The notes: a model not told the origin generated them from the letters alone. Numbered from the stretch's first letter, positions 18,846 through 28,082 are shown. The stretch: 64,000 nucleotides of DNA from Sphingomonas sp. R-74633 (GCF_013416555.1 NZ_JACCFG010000001.1:372001-436000), one strand, 5' to 3'. Program-made: numbers and translations.

Positions 18846-18861
18846 GCGTCGGGACGGAAAC

Positions 18862-19986
18862 ATGTACGACGACCAATATGGATTGACCGGCCGGCCCTTC
18901 CAGCTGACCCCCGATCCGAAATTCTGGTTCGACACGGCGACGCACCGCAAGGCGATGGCCTATCTCGGCTATGGGCTGAGCCAGGGCGAGGGCTTTGTGG
19001 TGATCACCGGCGATCCCGGCGTGGGCAAGACCACGCTGATGGGGCATCTGCTCGGCGAGATCGACCGCGAGCGGCTGAACGTCATCAAGATCGTCTCGAC
19101 CCAGCTGCGCCCCGAGGACCTGCTGCGGCTGGTCTGCCAGGGGCTGCAGATCGACAGCTCGGACCTCAACAAGGCCGAGATGCTGAGCGCGATCGAGCGC
19201 GGGCTGCACAGCGTGGCGCGCACCGGGCGCCGCACGCTCGTCGTGGTCGACGAAGCGCAGTCGCTGCCGATCGAGAGCCTGGAGGAGCTGCGCATGCTCT
19301 CCAACTTCCAGGCGGGCGGCTATCCGCTGCTCCAGATCTTCCTGCTCGGCCAGCCCGAGTTTCGTCTCACGCTGAGCGATCCCCGCCTCGAACAGTTGCG
19401 CCAGCGCGTGATCGCGATGCACCATCTCGATCCGATGCAGGCCGATGAAGTCGAACCCTATCTGATCCACCGCCTGTCGTGCGTCGGCTGGCGGGGCAAG
19501 CCGCGCTTCACCAATGACGCGGTGGCGGCGATCCACCGCTGGTCGGGCGGATCCCCCCGGCGCGTCAACCAGCTCGCCAGCCGCGTGCTGCTGTTCGGCG
19601 CGGTCGAGGAGCTCGAGACGTTCGGCGCGCAGGAGCTGGCGATGGTGATCGCCGACCTGAACCAGGACACGCCGGTTTCGGCCTATCGCCCGGCACCGGC
19701 GCCCGCGCCGGTCGCTGAGCCTTACGAGCTGACCGATGTCGCGCCGATGCCGATGGGCGCGCCGGTGCCGCCGCCGCAGCCGGTGGAAGCCGTGCCGCTG
19801 CGCGCCGCGCCCGCGCCGGTTTCGGGCGATCCGGTTCAGCAGCGCATTTCCGAGCTCGAGGCGCAGGTGCGCGACCAGGACGAGGCGCTGCGCCGCGTGC
19901 TGGGGCTGCTGGTCGACTGGGTCGAGCAGGGCGAAGGCAATGGCCGCCGTCCGGACCTGTCGGCGGTGCGCGGAAACGCGGCCTGA
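18862..19986 (+). CDS. XrtA-system ExeA-like ATPase
   Basis: The ATG at 18862 (after GGACGGAAAC) gives 374 residues. MYDDQYGLTGRPFQLTPDP is a typical family start, Walker A GDPGVGKT is at 50-57, Walker B LVVVDEAQ at about 126-133, and the second AAA subdomain with WSGGSPRRVNQL near 230-245. The tail is Pro/Ala-rich and ends in a coiled-coil segment (about 325-350). TIGR03015-type ATPases are conserved in XrtA loci; a role in energising secretion or assembly is inferred from kinship with ExeA of type II secretion. Confidence 0.9.
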   Translation: MYDDQYGLTGRPFQLTPDPKFWFDTATHRKAMAYLGYGLSQGEGFVVITGDPGVGKTTLMGHLLGEIDRERLNVIKIVSTQLRPEDLLRLVCQGLQIDSSDLNKAEMLSAIERGLHSVARTGRRTLVVVDEAQSLPIESLEELRMLSNFQAGGYPLLQIFLLGQPEFRLTLSDPRLEQLRQRVIAMHHLDPMQADEVEPYLIHRLSCVGWRGKPRFTNDAVAAIHRWSGGSPRRVNQLASRVLLFGAVEELETFGAQELAMVIADLNQDTPVSAYRPAPAPAPVAEPYELTDVAPMPMGAPVPPPQPVEAVPLRAAPAPVSGDPVQQRISELEAQVRDQDEALRRVLGLLVDWVEQGEGNGRRPDLSAVRGNAA

Positions 19987-19991
19987 CGCAG

Positions 19992-20861
19992 ATGGTGGTC
20001 AACGCCCTCTCGGTGGATGTCGAGGACTGGTTCCAGGTCGGCGCGTTCGAGAACACGATCGCACGCGAGGACTGGGACGGGCTCGAGCACCGTGTCGAGG
20101 CGAATACCGACAAGGTGCTGGCGCTGTTCGACGCCGGCGGAGTCAAGGCGACTTTCTTCACGTTGGGTTGGGTGGCGGAGCGCTATCCGGCGCTGATCCG
20201 CCGCATCGCCGAGGCCGGGCACGAAATCGCCAGCCACGGCTGGGATCATGCCCGCGTCTTCTCGCTGAAGCCGGAGGAATTCCGCGCCGATCTTGCCCGC
20301 GCCAAGGCGGTGCTGGAGGATGCGAGCGGCCAGCGCGTCACCGGATACCGCGCGCCGAGCTTCTCGATCGATCGCCGCACGCCCTGGGCGCATGAGGTGC
20401 TCGCCGAGGAGGGCTATGCCTATTCGTCGAGCGTCGCGCCGGTGAAGCATGACCATTATGGCTGGCACGATGCGCCGCGCGGGGCCTTTTGGCCGGTGCC
20501 GGGCGCCGAGCTGGTCGAGATCCCGATCACGCTGGCGAGCTTCTTCGGCCGCGAAGTGACGACCGGCGGAGGCTTCTTCCGCCTGCTGCCCGGCGAAGTG
20601 ACCTATCGCGCGGTGCGCGCCGCCAATGACGCGGCTCGTCCCGCGATTTTCTACTTTCATCCCTGGGAGATCGACCCGGGTCAGCCGCGCGTGCAGGATG
20701 CGCCGCTCAAGTCGAAGCTGCGCCATTACAGCCGGTTGGGTGCGATGGCGGGCAAGCTGGGCACGCTGATCGCGGGGCATCAATGGGGTCGCATGGACGA
20801 GGTCGCGGCACGCGAGACGGCGCGGCTCAAGGCGAAATGCCGCAAGGAGAAGGCAAAGTGA
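19992..20861 (+). CDS. XrtA-system polysaccharide deacetylase
   Basis: 289 residues. The NodB domain shows motif 1 in SVDVEDWFQ (about 7-15), motif 2 HEIASHGWDH and the conserved RAPSFS; a DUF3473-like C-terminal part carries FYFHPWEIDP. This is the TIGR03006 pattern. It should remove acetyl groups from the nascent or exported exopolysaccharide using a divalent metal. No signal peptide is seen. It starts 5 bases after the ATPase stop and overlaps the FemAB gene by 4 bases. Confidence 0.9.
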   Translation: MVVNALSVDVEDWFQVGAFENTIAREDWDGLEHRVEANTDKVLALFDAGGVKATFFTLGWVAERYPALIRRIAEAGHEIASHGWDHARVFSLKPEEFRADLARAKAVLEDASGQRVTGYRAPSFSIDRRTPWAHEVLAEEGYAYSSSVAPVKHDHYGWHDAPRGAFWPVPGAELVEIPITLASFFGREVTTGGGFFRLLPGEVTYRAVRAANDAARPAIFYFHPWEIDPGQPRVQDAPLKSKLRHYSRLGAMAGKLGTLIAGHQWGRMDEVAARETARLKAKCRKEKAK

Positions 20862-21931
20862 ACGCGCCGCTCCTGAGCAAGCCGGTCGCGCTGCGCATGG
20901 CCAATCTCGGCGACGAGATCGAGCGCGCGCGGATCGGGGCGTTCGTCCATGATCATCCCGAGGGCACGCCCTTTCATCTGCCCGCCTGGAGCGTCGGCGT
21001 GGCGCGGGGCTGCGGGCAGAGGAGCCATTACCTCGTCGCCGAGAGCGCCAATGGCGAGCTGGCGGGCGTGATGCCGCTTACCGAGATTACGTCGCCAATC
21101 TTCGGCAAGGTGCTCGCCTCGGCCGGGTTCGGCGTGGGCGGGGGCATCCTGACGCATGACCCGCGCATCGTCTCGCAGATGGCCGACCATGCCTGGGCGC
21201 TGGCGCAGACGCTGAACTGCCCGGTGATGGAAGTGCGCGGCGGACCGCTGCCCGGGCCCGAGTGGAGCGTGGACGACACGCGCTATCTGGGCTTTGTGCG
21301 CGAGCTTGCCGCGGACGATGAGGCCCAGCTTCTCGCCATTCCGCGCAAGCAGCGCGCCGAGGTACGCAAGGCGCTGGAGAACGACCTCGAAATCTCGATC
21401 GGCTGTAACGCGGATGACGTTGCCGCCCATTATGCCGTCTATGCCGAGTCGGTCCGCAATCTGGGGACGCCCGTATTTCCCCGGAGTCTTTTTTCCGAGG
21501 TTTTGCGGGAATTTGGCACTTCGGCGGACGTGCTTGTCGTCCGCCACGGCGGGGTGGCTGTGTCGAGCGTATTGAGCCTGTATTGGAAGGGGACGGTGTA
21601 CCCCTATTGGGGTGGCGGCACCCCGGCGGCGCGGGGCCTTCGCGCCAATGACCGCATGTATTTCGAGCTGATGCGCCATGCCCGCACCCGCGGCTGCACG
21701 CGCTTCGACTTCGGCCGCTCGAAGGTCGGCACCGGCCCGGCGGCGTTCAAGAAGAATTGGGGCTTCGAGCCGAAGCCGCTGACTTATTATGACCGCATCG
21801 CCGAGGGCGCCAAGCCGCGCGACGCGAGCCCGGCCAATCCGAAATATTCGCTCCAGGTGCGCGTCTGGAGCAAGCTTCCTTTGTGGATCGCCAACCGCGC
21901 GGGTCCCCTCATTGCGAAGGGCCTTGGCTGA
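20858..21931 (+). CDS. XrtA-system FemAB/GNAT-fold protein
   Basis: GTG at 20858 (AAGGAGAAGGCAAA upstream) overlaps the deacetylase stop, giving 357 residues. It has the duplicated GNAT fold of FemAB proteins: PFHLPAWSVGV near 45, AEVRKALEN near 167, and YWGGGTPAARGLRANDRMYFELM then FDFGRSKVGTGPAAFKKNWG. It resembles TIGR03019. FemAB proteins use aminoacyl-tRNA to add amino acids to cell-wall precursors; by analogy this one may add an aminoacyl or acyl group to the polysaccharide, which is inference. Confidence 0.87.
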   Translation: MNAPLLSKPVALRMANLGDEIERARIGAFVHDHPEGTPFHLPAWSVGVARGCGQRSHYLVAESANGELAGVMPLTEITSPIFGKVLASAGFGVGGGILTHDPRIVSQMADHAWALAQTLNCPVMEVRGGPLPGPEWSVDDTRYLGFVRELAADDEAQLLAIPRKQRAEVRKALENDLEISIGCNADDVAAHYAVYAESVRNLGTPVFPRSLFSEVLREFGTSADVLVVRHGGVAVSSVLSLYWKGTVYPYWGGGTPAARGLRANDRMYFELMRHARTRGCTRFDFGRSKVGTGPAAFKKNWGFEPKPLTYYDRIAEGAKPRDASPANPKYSLQVRVWSKLPLWIANRAGPLIAKGLG

Positions 21932-23181
21932 TGGGCGACATTCTCTTTCTGGCGCACCGCGTGCCCTATCCGCCCGACCGGGGCGACAAGATCCGCGGTT
22001 TCCACATCCTGAAATATCTCTCGACGAAGAAGCGCGTCCACCTGATCGCGTTCGCCGACGATCCCGCCGACCTGAAGCAGAAGGGCGGGCTGACCAAGTA
22101 CACCGGCAACCGCTCGATCGTGTGGCGCGCCAAGTCGCAGCTCATTGCGGGCGTGCAGGCGCTGATCCAGCACCGGCCGGTCTCGCTCACTGCGTTCGAC
22201 AATGACGCGCTGCGCCAGGCAGTGGAGAACATCCTCGAGCGGCACCGGATCGACACGATCTACGTCTTCTCGAGCCAGATGGCCCAATATCTGCCGGCGC
22301 GGCCGCGCCAGCAGGTGATCATGGATTTCGTCGACATGGATTCGGCGAAGTTCGCGGCCTATGCGAAGAGCAGCAAGGGCCCGATGGGCTGGATGCTCGG
22401 GCGCGAGGCGCGGCTTTTGCTCGCGCATGAAAAGGCGATCGCGGCGCGCGCCGACGCCAATCTGTTCGTCAGCGAGGCCGAGGCCGACCTGTTCCGCCAG
22501 CGCACCCGCGCCGACCGCGTCCATGTCATCGAGAACGGCATCGACACCGAGTATTTCGATCCGGCCGCGACCTTCAAGCGCGTCGACGTGATGGGATCGA
22601 CGATCGTCTTCACCGGGCAGATGGACTATCGCCCGAACATCGAGGGCGTGACCTGGTTCGTCGAGACGATCCTGCCGCATGTCCGGCTGGTCCATCCCGA
22701 TGCGCGCTTCATGATCGTCGGCCGCAACCCGACCGACGCCGTGAAGGCGCTTGCCAAGCATCCCGGCGTGGCGGTGATCGGAGAAGTGCCCGACGTGCGC
22801 GGCTGGCTGGCGCAGGCGGCGGTGGTCGTCGCGCCGCTCAAGCTGGCGCGCGGCATCCAGAACAAGGTGCTCGAGGGCATGGCGATGGCGCGGCCGGTGG
22901 TCGCGAGCGAAGCGGCTGCGACGGGCATCGATCATGGCGGCACGATCCTGGTCGGGTCGACCGTGGGCGAGATCGCCGAGCATGTGACGCGGCTGCTCTC
23001 GGACCGCCGCCGCGCGACCGAGCTGGGCAATTCGGCGCGGAAGCGGGTGATGGAGCATTATAGCTGGGAAGCGCGGCTGAGCCCGCTCGACGCCGTGCTC
23101 GGCCAGCCGCTGCGCCCGGCCAAGGAAGAGCGCGTGTCGCGCGTTACCGACGTGCCGAAGAAGCCGCGGCGGGCGGCGTGA
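21931..23181 (+). CDS. XrtA-system glycosyltransferase (family 4 type)
   Basis: ATG shares one base with the previous stop (TGATG). 416 residues with an N-terminal HRVPYPPDRGDKIRGFH and C-terminal GT-B donor site (VIGEVPDVRGWLAQAAVVVAP, then RGIQNKVLEGMAMARPVVAS). This is the TIGR03087 pattern of sugar transferases linked to EpsH/exosortase loci. It should add one sugar residue during repeat-unit assembly at the inner face of the membrane. The final 20 residues are basic and unstructured. Confidence 0.9.
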   Translation: MGDILFLAHRVPYPPDRGDKIRGFHILKYLSTKKRVHLIAFADDPADLKQKGGLTKYTGNRSIVWRAKSQLIAGVQALIQHRPVSLTAFDNDALRQAVENILERHRIDTIYVFSSQMAQYLPARPRQQVIMDFVDMDSAKFAAYAKSSKGPMGWMLGREARLLLAHEKAIAARADANLFVSEAEADLFRQRTRADRVHVIENGIDTEYFDPAATFKRVDVMGSTIVFTGQMDYRPNIEGVTWFVETILPHVRLVHPDARFMIVGRNPTDAVKALAKHPGVAVIGEVPDVRGWLAQAAVVVAPLKLARGIQNKVLEGMAMARPVVASEAAATGIDHGGTILVGSTVGEIAEHVTRLLSDRRRATELGNSARKRVMEHYSWEARLSPLDAVLGQPLRPAKEERVSRVTDVPKKPRRAA

Positions 23182-24719
23182 CCGCGGCCGCTGCCCCGGC
23201 AGCGGGTCCTGCGCCCGCAACCGCCGTGTTCGATACGCGCTGGAAGCGGCATGCCGCGATCCTGGCGGGCGTGTGGCTCGCGCTGCTGGCGATCTTCCAC
23301 CGCGACACCGCAGATCTCGCTACGATCTACTGGACCAACACCACCTTCGGGCATTGTCTGTTCATCGCGCCGGTGATCGCCTGGCTGGTGTGGCAGCGGC
23401 GCGTGGAGCTGAGCGAAGTGCCGCCGCAGGGCTGGTGGCCCGGGCTGGCGATCGTCGCGTGCGGCGGGCTCGGCTGGATGGTCGGCGATGCCGCGGGCGT
23501 CGCGCTGTTCCGCCATGCCGGGCTGGTGCTGATGCTGCAGGGCGCGGTGGTGACCGTGCTCGGGCCGAACGTCGCCCGGGCGCTGCTGTTTCCGCTTTGC
23601 TATATGGCGTTCCTCGTGCCGTTCGGCGACTTTCTCGAAGGGCCGCTGCAGGACATCACGATCACGATGATCATGCCGATGCTCCATGCGTTCGGCGTGC
23701 CTGCCAGTGTGGACGGGGTGCTGATCACGACGTCGAACGGCTATTTCGAAGTGGCCGAGGCGTGTTCGGGCGCCAAGTTCGTGATCGCGATGGTCGCGTT
23801 CGGCGTGCTGGTGGCGAATGTCTGCTATGTCTCGTGGCGGCGGCGCGCCGGGTTCATGGTCGCGGCGATCCTGGTGCCGATCCTCGCCAATGGGCTGCGC
23901 GCCTTCGGGACGATCTATGCGGCGTGGTGGACCTCGGTCGAGCAGGCCACCGGCTTCGACCATATCGTCTATGGCTGGGTGTTCTTCGGGATCGTGATGG
24001 CCGCGGTGCTGGCGATCGGCTGGAAATGGTTCGATCGCGACCCTGACGCGCGCTGGTTCGATCCCGCGAAATTGCAGGCAGTGCCGGCGAAGCGCGTCGA
24101 CGCGCCGATCGCGGGTGCGCTGGTGCTGCTGGTGGCGAGCCTGTTCCTCGGCTGGTCGAGCCTCAACGATGCGCGGGCGCAGGCGCTGCCCGCGCAGGTG
24201 GCGCTGCCCGAGGTGCCGGGCTGGCACCGCGTGGCTTCGGCGACGCGTGCGGCGTGGTCGCCCAATTTCCCGGGCGCGGATCATATGCTGATCGGGCGCT
24301 ATGCCGATGATGCGGGGCGGAGCGTCGACCTGGCGGTGGCGGTCTATGCCACGCAGCATGAAGGGCGCGAGCTGGTCGGCTTCGGGATCGGCGCGATCCG
24401 CGAGAATGACCGCTGGGTGAAGATCGAGGATCTCGGGCCGGTGCGGCGCGGCGCTGCGCTGCGGATGACCGGGCCGGGCCGGGTCGAGCGCGAGACGGTC
24501 ACCTGGTACCGGATCGGCGGCGTGCTGACCGGGAGCGAGAAGCGGGTGAAGCTGGAGACGCTCAAGACCAAGCTGCTGGGCGGCAACCAGGCGGGGGTGG
24601 CGGTGCTGCTCTCGGCCGAGCAGGGCGCGGAGAATGGCGCGCATGCGACGATCCAGGACTTTCTGGGCGCGCTTGGTCCCGTCGAGGGGCTGGCGGATCG
24701 CATGACGGGCGCGCGCTGA
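23178..24719 (+). CDS. xrtA: Exosortase A fused to EpsI domain
   Basis: GTG start overlaps the glycosyltransferase stop (GTGA). 513 residues: an exosortase membrane domain (about 25-285, some eight hydrophobic segments) with the catalytic triad Cys196 in EVAEACSGAKF, Arg241 in ANGLRAFG and His262 in DHIVYGWVFFG, followed by a periplasmic EpsI domain (about 310-500). The fusion is common in this subfamily. XrtA cleaves PEP-CTERM sorting tails of exported proteins, presumably linking them to envelope glycan. No PEP-CTERM substrate is encoded in this window, so substrates must lie elsewhere. Confidence 0.94.
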   Translation: MTAAAAPAAGPAPATAVFDTRWKRHAAILAGVWLALLAIFHRDTADLATIYWTNTTFGHCLFIAPVIAWLVWQRRVELSEVPPQGWWPGLAIVACGGLGWMVGDAAGVALFRHAGLVLMLQGAVVTVLGPNVARALLFPLCYMAFLVPFGDFLEGPLQDITITMIMPMLHAFGVPASVDGVLITTSNGYFEVAEACSGAKFVIAMVAFGVLVANVCYVSWRRRAGFMVAAILVPILANGLRAFGTIYAAWWTSVEQATGFDHIVYGWVFFGIVMAAVLAIGWKWFDRDPDARWFDPAKLQAVPAKRVDAPIAGALVLLVASLFLGWSSLNDARAQALPAQVALPEVPGWHRVASATRAAWSPNFPGADHMLIGRYADDAGRSVDLAVAVYATQHEGRELVGFGIGAIRENDRWVKIEDLGPVRRGAALRMTGPGRVERETVTWYRIGGVLTGSEKRVKLETLKTKLLGGNQAGVAVLLSAEQGAENGAHATIQDFLGALGPVEGLADRMTGAR

Positions 24720-24737
24720 CTTCCATCTACGCCACTT

Positions 24738-24844
24738 CGTCACCCCGGCCTTGTGCCGGGGTCCACCCGGAGGCAATGACTGGGCAGGAGGCTCTTGCGC
24801 TCTGCGTGAGGCTTAGTGGACCCCGGCACAAGGCCGGGGTGACG
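24738..24844. repeat. REP-like palindromic pair (variant arm)
   Basis: A 29-base arm at 24738-24766 (CGTCACCCCGGCCTTGTGCC...) is repeated perfectly inverted at 24816-24844 with 49 bases between. The arm is related to the CCCCGGCGAAGG family but carries CCTTGTGCC in the centre. It fills the gap between xrtA and the amidotransferase gene and could form a long transcript hairpin there. Confidence 0.88.
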
Positions 24845-24871
24845 GTTGGTTATCTGGGGGACTTCGCCTGA

Positions 24872-26764
24872 ATGTGCGGCATCGCCGGCCTTTACTATCC
24901 AGCGCTGGCCAAGCCGGTGGATCCCGCGCGCATCGTGCAGATGACCGATGCGCTGGTCCATCGCGGGCCGGACGGGTCGGGCGTGTGGGTCACCGCGGGC
25001 GTGGGGCTGGGGCATCGCCGGCTGGCGATCATCGATCTCGAGGGCGGCGTGCAGCCGATGGCGACGCCGGACCAGGGCGTGGTCGTCACCTACAATGGCG
25101 AGATCTATAATTTCCAGGAGGTCCGCGCCGAGCTCGAGGCCAAGGGCGCGCGCTTCGCTACCGACAGCGACACCGAGGTGCTGCTGCACGGCTGGCGCGC
25201 CTGGGGGCCGCGGATGCTTGAGCGGCTGAACGGCATGTTCGCCTTTGCGCTCTATGACGCGAGCACGCAGAGCCTGTTCCTGGCGCGCGACCGGTTCGGG
25301 GTGAAGCCGCTCCATTATGCCGAACTGTCGGACGGAGCGGTGGCGTTCGCGTCGGAGCTCAAGGGGCTGCTGGCGCATCCGCTGTTCCGCCGCACGCCCG
25401 AGTTCAAGGCGGTCGAGGACTATCTGGGGCTCGGCTATGTGCCCGACGACACTTCGATCCTGAGCGGTGTGAAGAAGCTCGCGGCCGGGCATTTCCTGCT
25501 GCTCGAGCGCGGCAAGCCGGTGCCGCAGCAGCAGCGCTGGTGGGACATCGACTTTTCCAAGCGCGCGACGGGCAAGGTGCGCGATCTTGAGGCCGAGCTG
25601 GTCGACCTGATGCGTGGCGCGGTGCGGTCGCGGATGATCGCCGATGTGCCGCTCGGCGCGTTCCTCTCGGGCGGCGTCGACAGCTCGGCGGTGGTCGCGC
25701 TGATGGCGGAGGCGAGCAAGGCGGCGGTGAAGACCTGCACGATCGGCTTTGACGAAGCGGGGCTGGACGAGACGGGCTATGCGCAGATGATCGCCGAGCG
25801 CTTCGCCACCGCGCACCAGATCCGGAAGGTGGCGGCGGATGATTTCGCGCTGATCGATACGTTGGTCGGCGCGTTCGACGAGCCCTTTGCCGATGCCTCG
25901 GCATTGCCGACCTACCGGGTGTGCGAGCTGGCGCGCGAGAGCGTGACGGTGGCGCTGTCGGGCGACGGCGCGGACGAGGCGATGGCGGGGTATCGTCGCT
26001 ACAAGTTCTTCGCCGGCGAAGAGCGGGTACGCGGGCTGTTCCCGCAGGACTTCCGCACCAATGTGTTCGGGACGCTGGGACGGCTCTACCCCAAGGCCGA
26101 TTGGGCGCCGCGGCCGTTCCGTGCCAAGACCACTTTCCTGGCGCTCGCCGAGGCTGGGGAGTTCGCCTATCCCAAGGCGGTGGGCGTGACCGGCCCGGTG
26201 CTGCGCCAGACGCTCTACAGCGACGCGATGCGCAAGGCGCTGGCGGGGCACAGCGCCGAGCAGCGCTATACCGATACGATGCGGCAGGCGCCGGCGCGCG
26301 ATGCGCTCGACCGGGCGCAATATGCCGATATCAAGCATTGGCTGCCGGGCGACATCCTCACCAAGGTCGACCGCACGAGCATGGCGGTGAGCCTGGAGGC
26401 GCGCGAGCCGCTGCTCGACTATCGGCTGGTCCAGTTCATGGCGACGCTGCCACCGTCGCTCCGCATCAAGGCGGGGCAGGGCAAGTGGCTGATGAAGAAG
26501 GCGCTCGAGCCCTATCTGCCCAAGGACGTGCTCTACCGGCCGAAGATGGGCTTCGTGACGCCGATCAGCGCCTGGTTCCGCAAGGCGCTGGCCGACGAGG
26601 CGGCGGCGCTGGGGCGCTCGAAGCTGCTCCACAGCACCGGCTGGTTCGACCTGCAGGCGATCGAGAAGCTCGCCGCCGACCACAAGGCGGGCCGCGCCGA
26701 GCATGGCCGGACCTTGTGGCAGCTGCTGATGCTGGAGCGCAGCCTGAACCGGCTATTCGGCTAG
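24872..26764 (+). CDS. XrtA-system amidotransferase (asparagine synthase-like)
   Basis: 630 residues starting MCGIAG, so Cys2 becomes the N-terminal glutaminase nucleophile after methionine removal. The class II glutamine amidotransferase domain runs to about 200; the ATP-binding synthetase domain carries SGGVDSSAVVAL (about 266-277) and SGDGADE. It matches TIGR03108-type enzymes, which amidate an unknown carboxylate, perhaps a uronic acid or an amino-acid substituent of the polysaccharide. The 150-base gap before it holds a palindromic repeat pair. Last gene of the XrtA operon. Confidence 0.92.
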   Translation: MCGIAGLYYPALAKPVDPARIVQMTDALVHRGPDGSGVWVTAGVGLGHRRLAIIDLEGGVQPMATPDQGVVVTYNGEIYNFQEVRAELEAKGARFATDSDTEVLLHGWRAWGPRMLERLNGMFAFALYDASTQSLFLARDRFGVKPLHYAELSDGAVAFASELKGLLAHPLFRRTPEFKAVEDYLGLGYVPDDTSILSGVKKLAAGHFLLLERGKPVPQQQRWWDIDFSKRATGKVRDLEAELVDLMRGAVRSRMIADVPLGAFLSGGVDSSAVVALMAEASKAAVKTCTIGFDEAGLDETGYAQMIAERFATAHQIRKVAADDFALIDTLVGAFDEPFADASALPTYRVCELARESVTVALSGDGADEAMAGYRRYKFFAGEERVRGLFPQDFRTNVFGTLGRLYPKADWAPRPFRAKTTFLALAEAGEFAYPKAVGVTGPVLRQTLYSDAMRKALAGHSAEQRYTDTMRQAPARDALDRAQYADIKHWLPGDILTKVDRTSMAVSLEAREPLLDYRLVQFMATLPPSLRIKAGQGKWLMKKALEPYLPKDVLYRPKMGFVTPISAWFRKALADEAAALGRSKLLHSTGWFDLQAIEKLAADHKAGRAEHGRTLWQLLMLERSLNRLFG

Positions 26765-26774
26765 CGCGCCTTTG

Positions 26775-26879
26775 CTGCTCCCCGGCGAAGGCCGGGGCCC
26801 AGTATCGGCGGATCAGGTGAGGTGGGTGAACCTCTCGAACAATATCGCAACTGGACCCCGGCCTTCGCCGGGGAGCAGC
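26775..26879. repeat. REP-like palindromic pair
   Basis: Arm 1 (26775-26803, CTGCTCCCCGGCGAAGG...) is repeated inverted at about 26850-26879 with one mismatch. It fills the gap between the convergent amidotransferase and MAPEG genes, where it may serve as a transcription-end or mRNA-stability structure. Confidence 0.9.
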
Positions 26880-26885
26880 GTATTG

Positions 26886-27365
26886 CTAGCGCGCGTACGC
26901 CGCCGCAGTCGTCTCCACCGGGGTGGCCGGCGCATGATCGAGCACGATCGCCATGCCCGCGTGGAGCGTCAGCGCCATCAGCACCAATGTCGACAGCAGG
27001 AACAAGGCGAAGCGCGTCGAGACGCGGTTGACCGTTGCCTGCACCACGCTGTGGGCGATGCGCAGGATCACATAGGCCCAGGCGAGCCACAAATTGATGC
27101 CGTGCCCCTGGCCGAGCAGCGCCAGCGCCAGCGCGACCGCGTAGAACAGGGTCGGCTGCTCGTGGAGATGGTTGTAATTGTGCGCCTTCCACTGCGCTTG
27201 GGCGGGCAGCACCTTGTCGGCATCGGTGCCCTTGCTGCCGACCAGCTTGCCCATGTCGATGCCTGCCTTGCGCATCGCCGGCATCCGCATCGCCATCATC
27301 CAGACCAGCATGACGAGCGTCCAGGCGACGAGCGCCACCACGGGCGCGAGAATTTCGCTGTGCAT
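26886..27365 (-). CDS. MAPEG-family membrane protein
   Basis: The ATG at 27365 has GGAGGGGA upstream and gives 159 residues. Four hydrophobic helices are visible, with AHNYNHLHEQPTLFYAVALALAL and RIAHSVVQATVNRVSTRFALFLLS, the signature of MAPEG proteins (microsomal glutathione transferase-like). Bacterial members are poorly characterised; glutathione-dependent detoxification is possible. It is co-directional with the TetR gene 60 bases upstream. Confidence 0.85.
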   Translation of the reverse strand: MHSEILAPVVALVAWTLVMLVWMMAMRMPAMRKAGIDMGKLVGSKGTDADKVLPAQAQWKAHNYNHLHEQPTLFYAVALALALLGQGHGINLWLAWAYVILRIAHSVVQATVNRVSTRFALFLLSTLVLMALTLHAGMAIVLDHAPATPVETTAAAYAR

Positions 27366-27425
27366 TGCAGTCCCCTCCACCTGCATTGAGCGCGGGAGGC
27401 TGCCAAAGCCGGTTCGGGAATGCAA

Positions 27426-28007
27426 CTAAACCGGAGCGAGCAGGCTCTCGAGCAGCAGGTGCGTTGAACGGCGGAGCGCCGCTTCATCCTGCGCCGACCA
27501 GACGGCGTTGCGGCAGAGCACCCCCATCACATGCGCCTGGACCAGCCAGCCGATCGCTTCGGCATCGGCGCCGGCGCGCGCCTTGCCGGCAGCGGCGAGG
27601 CTGCGCACCGCGGCTTCCACGGCGTGGCGCAGGCGTTCGAGATTGGCGGTGGTGCGCTGGCGCAGCCCGGCGTCGGCTGCGCTGGCGGCGGTGATTTCGA
27701 TGCCGAACCGGGCATTGGCCGGGGGCAAAGCAGGGGCGATCTGGTGCGCAAAAAGCGAGTCGGCGAGGCTCTGGATGCTGTCGCCATCGATCGACCCGAG
27801 CTCGGCGGAGAGCAGGTCGGTCACTGCGTGGATCAGCCCCTCCTTGCTCGGGAAATGGCTGTAGAAGGCGCCCTTGCTGATCCCCGCGGCGGTGCACACA
27901 TCGTCGACAGAGGTGGCCAGTAGCCCACGCTCGAACAGGCAGCGCGCGGCCGCGTCGAGGATATGCGCCCGTCTCTTGGCGGCGGTGGCTTCAGTAAGGC
28001 GCGGCAT
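27426..28007 (-). CDS. TetR/AcrR-family transcriptional regulator
   Basis: 193 residues. The N-terminal helix-turn-helix reads RAHILDAAARCLFERGLLATSVDDVCTAAGISKGAFYSHFPSKE, a textbook TetR DNA-binding domain at about 12-58; the C-terminal ligand domain is divergent. A 17-base palindrome at 28140-28156, between this gene and the divergent amidohydrolase, is the best operator candidate. It probably controls itself, the amidohydrolase, and possibly the MAPEG gene downstream. Confidence 0.92.
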   Translation of the reverse strand: MPRLTEATAAKRRAHILDAAARCLFERGLLATSVDDVCTAAGISKGAFYSHFPSKEGLIHAVTDLLSAELGSIDGDSIQSLADSLFAHQIAPALPPANARFGIEITAASAADAGLRQRTTANLERLRHAVEAAVRSLAAAGKARAGADAEAIGWLVQAHVMGVLCRNAVWSAQDEAALRRSTHLLLESLLAPV

Positions 28008-28082
28008 CGACCCGATTCAGTGTTTATTCCCCCTAAGGTGCATCGGATTTGGTTCCAGTATGTTGCTGACCATTGTTGACGT

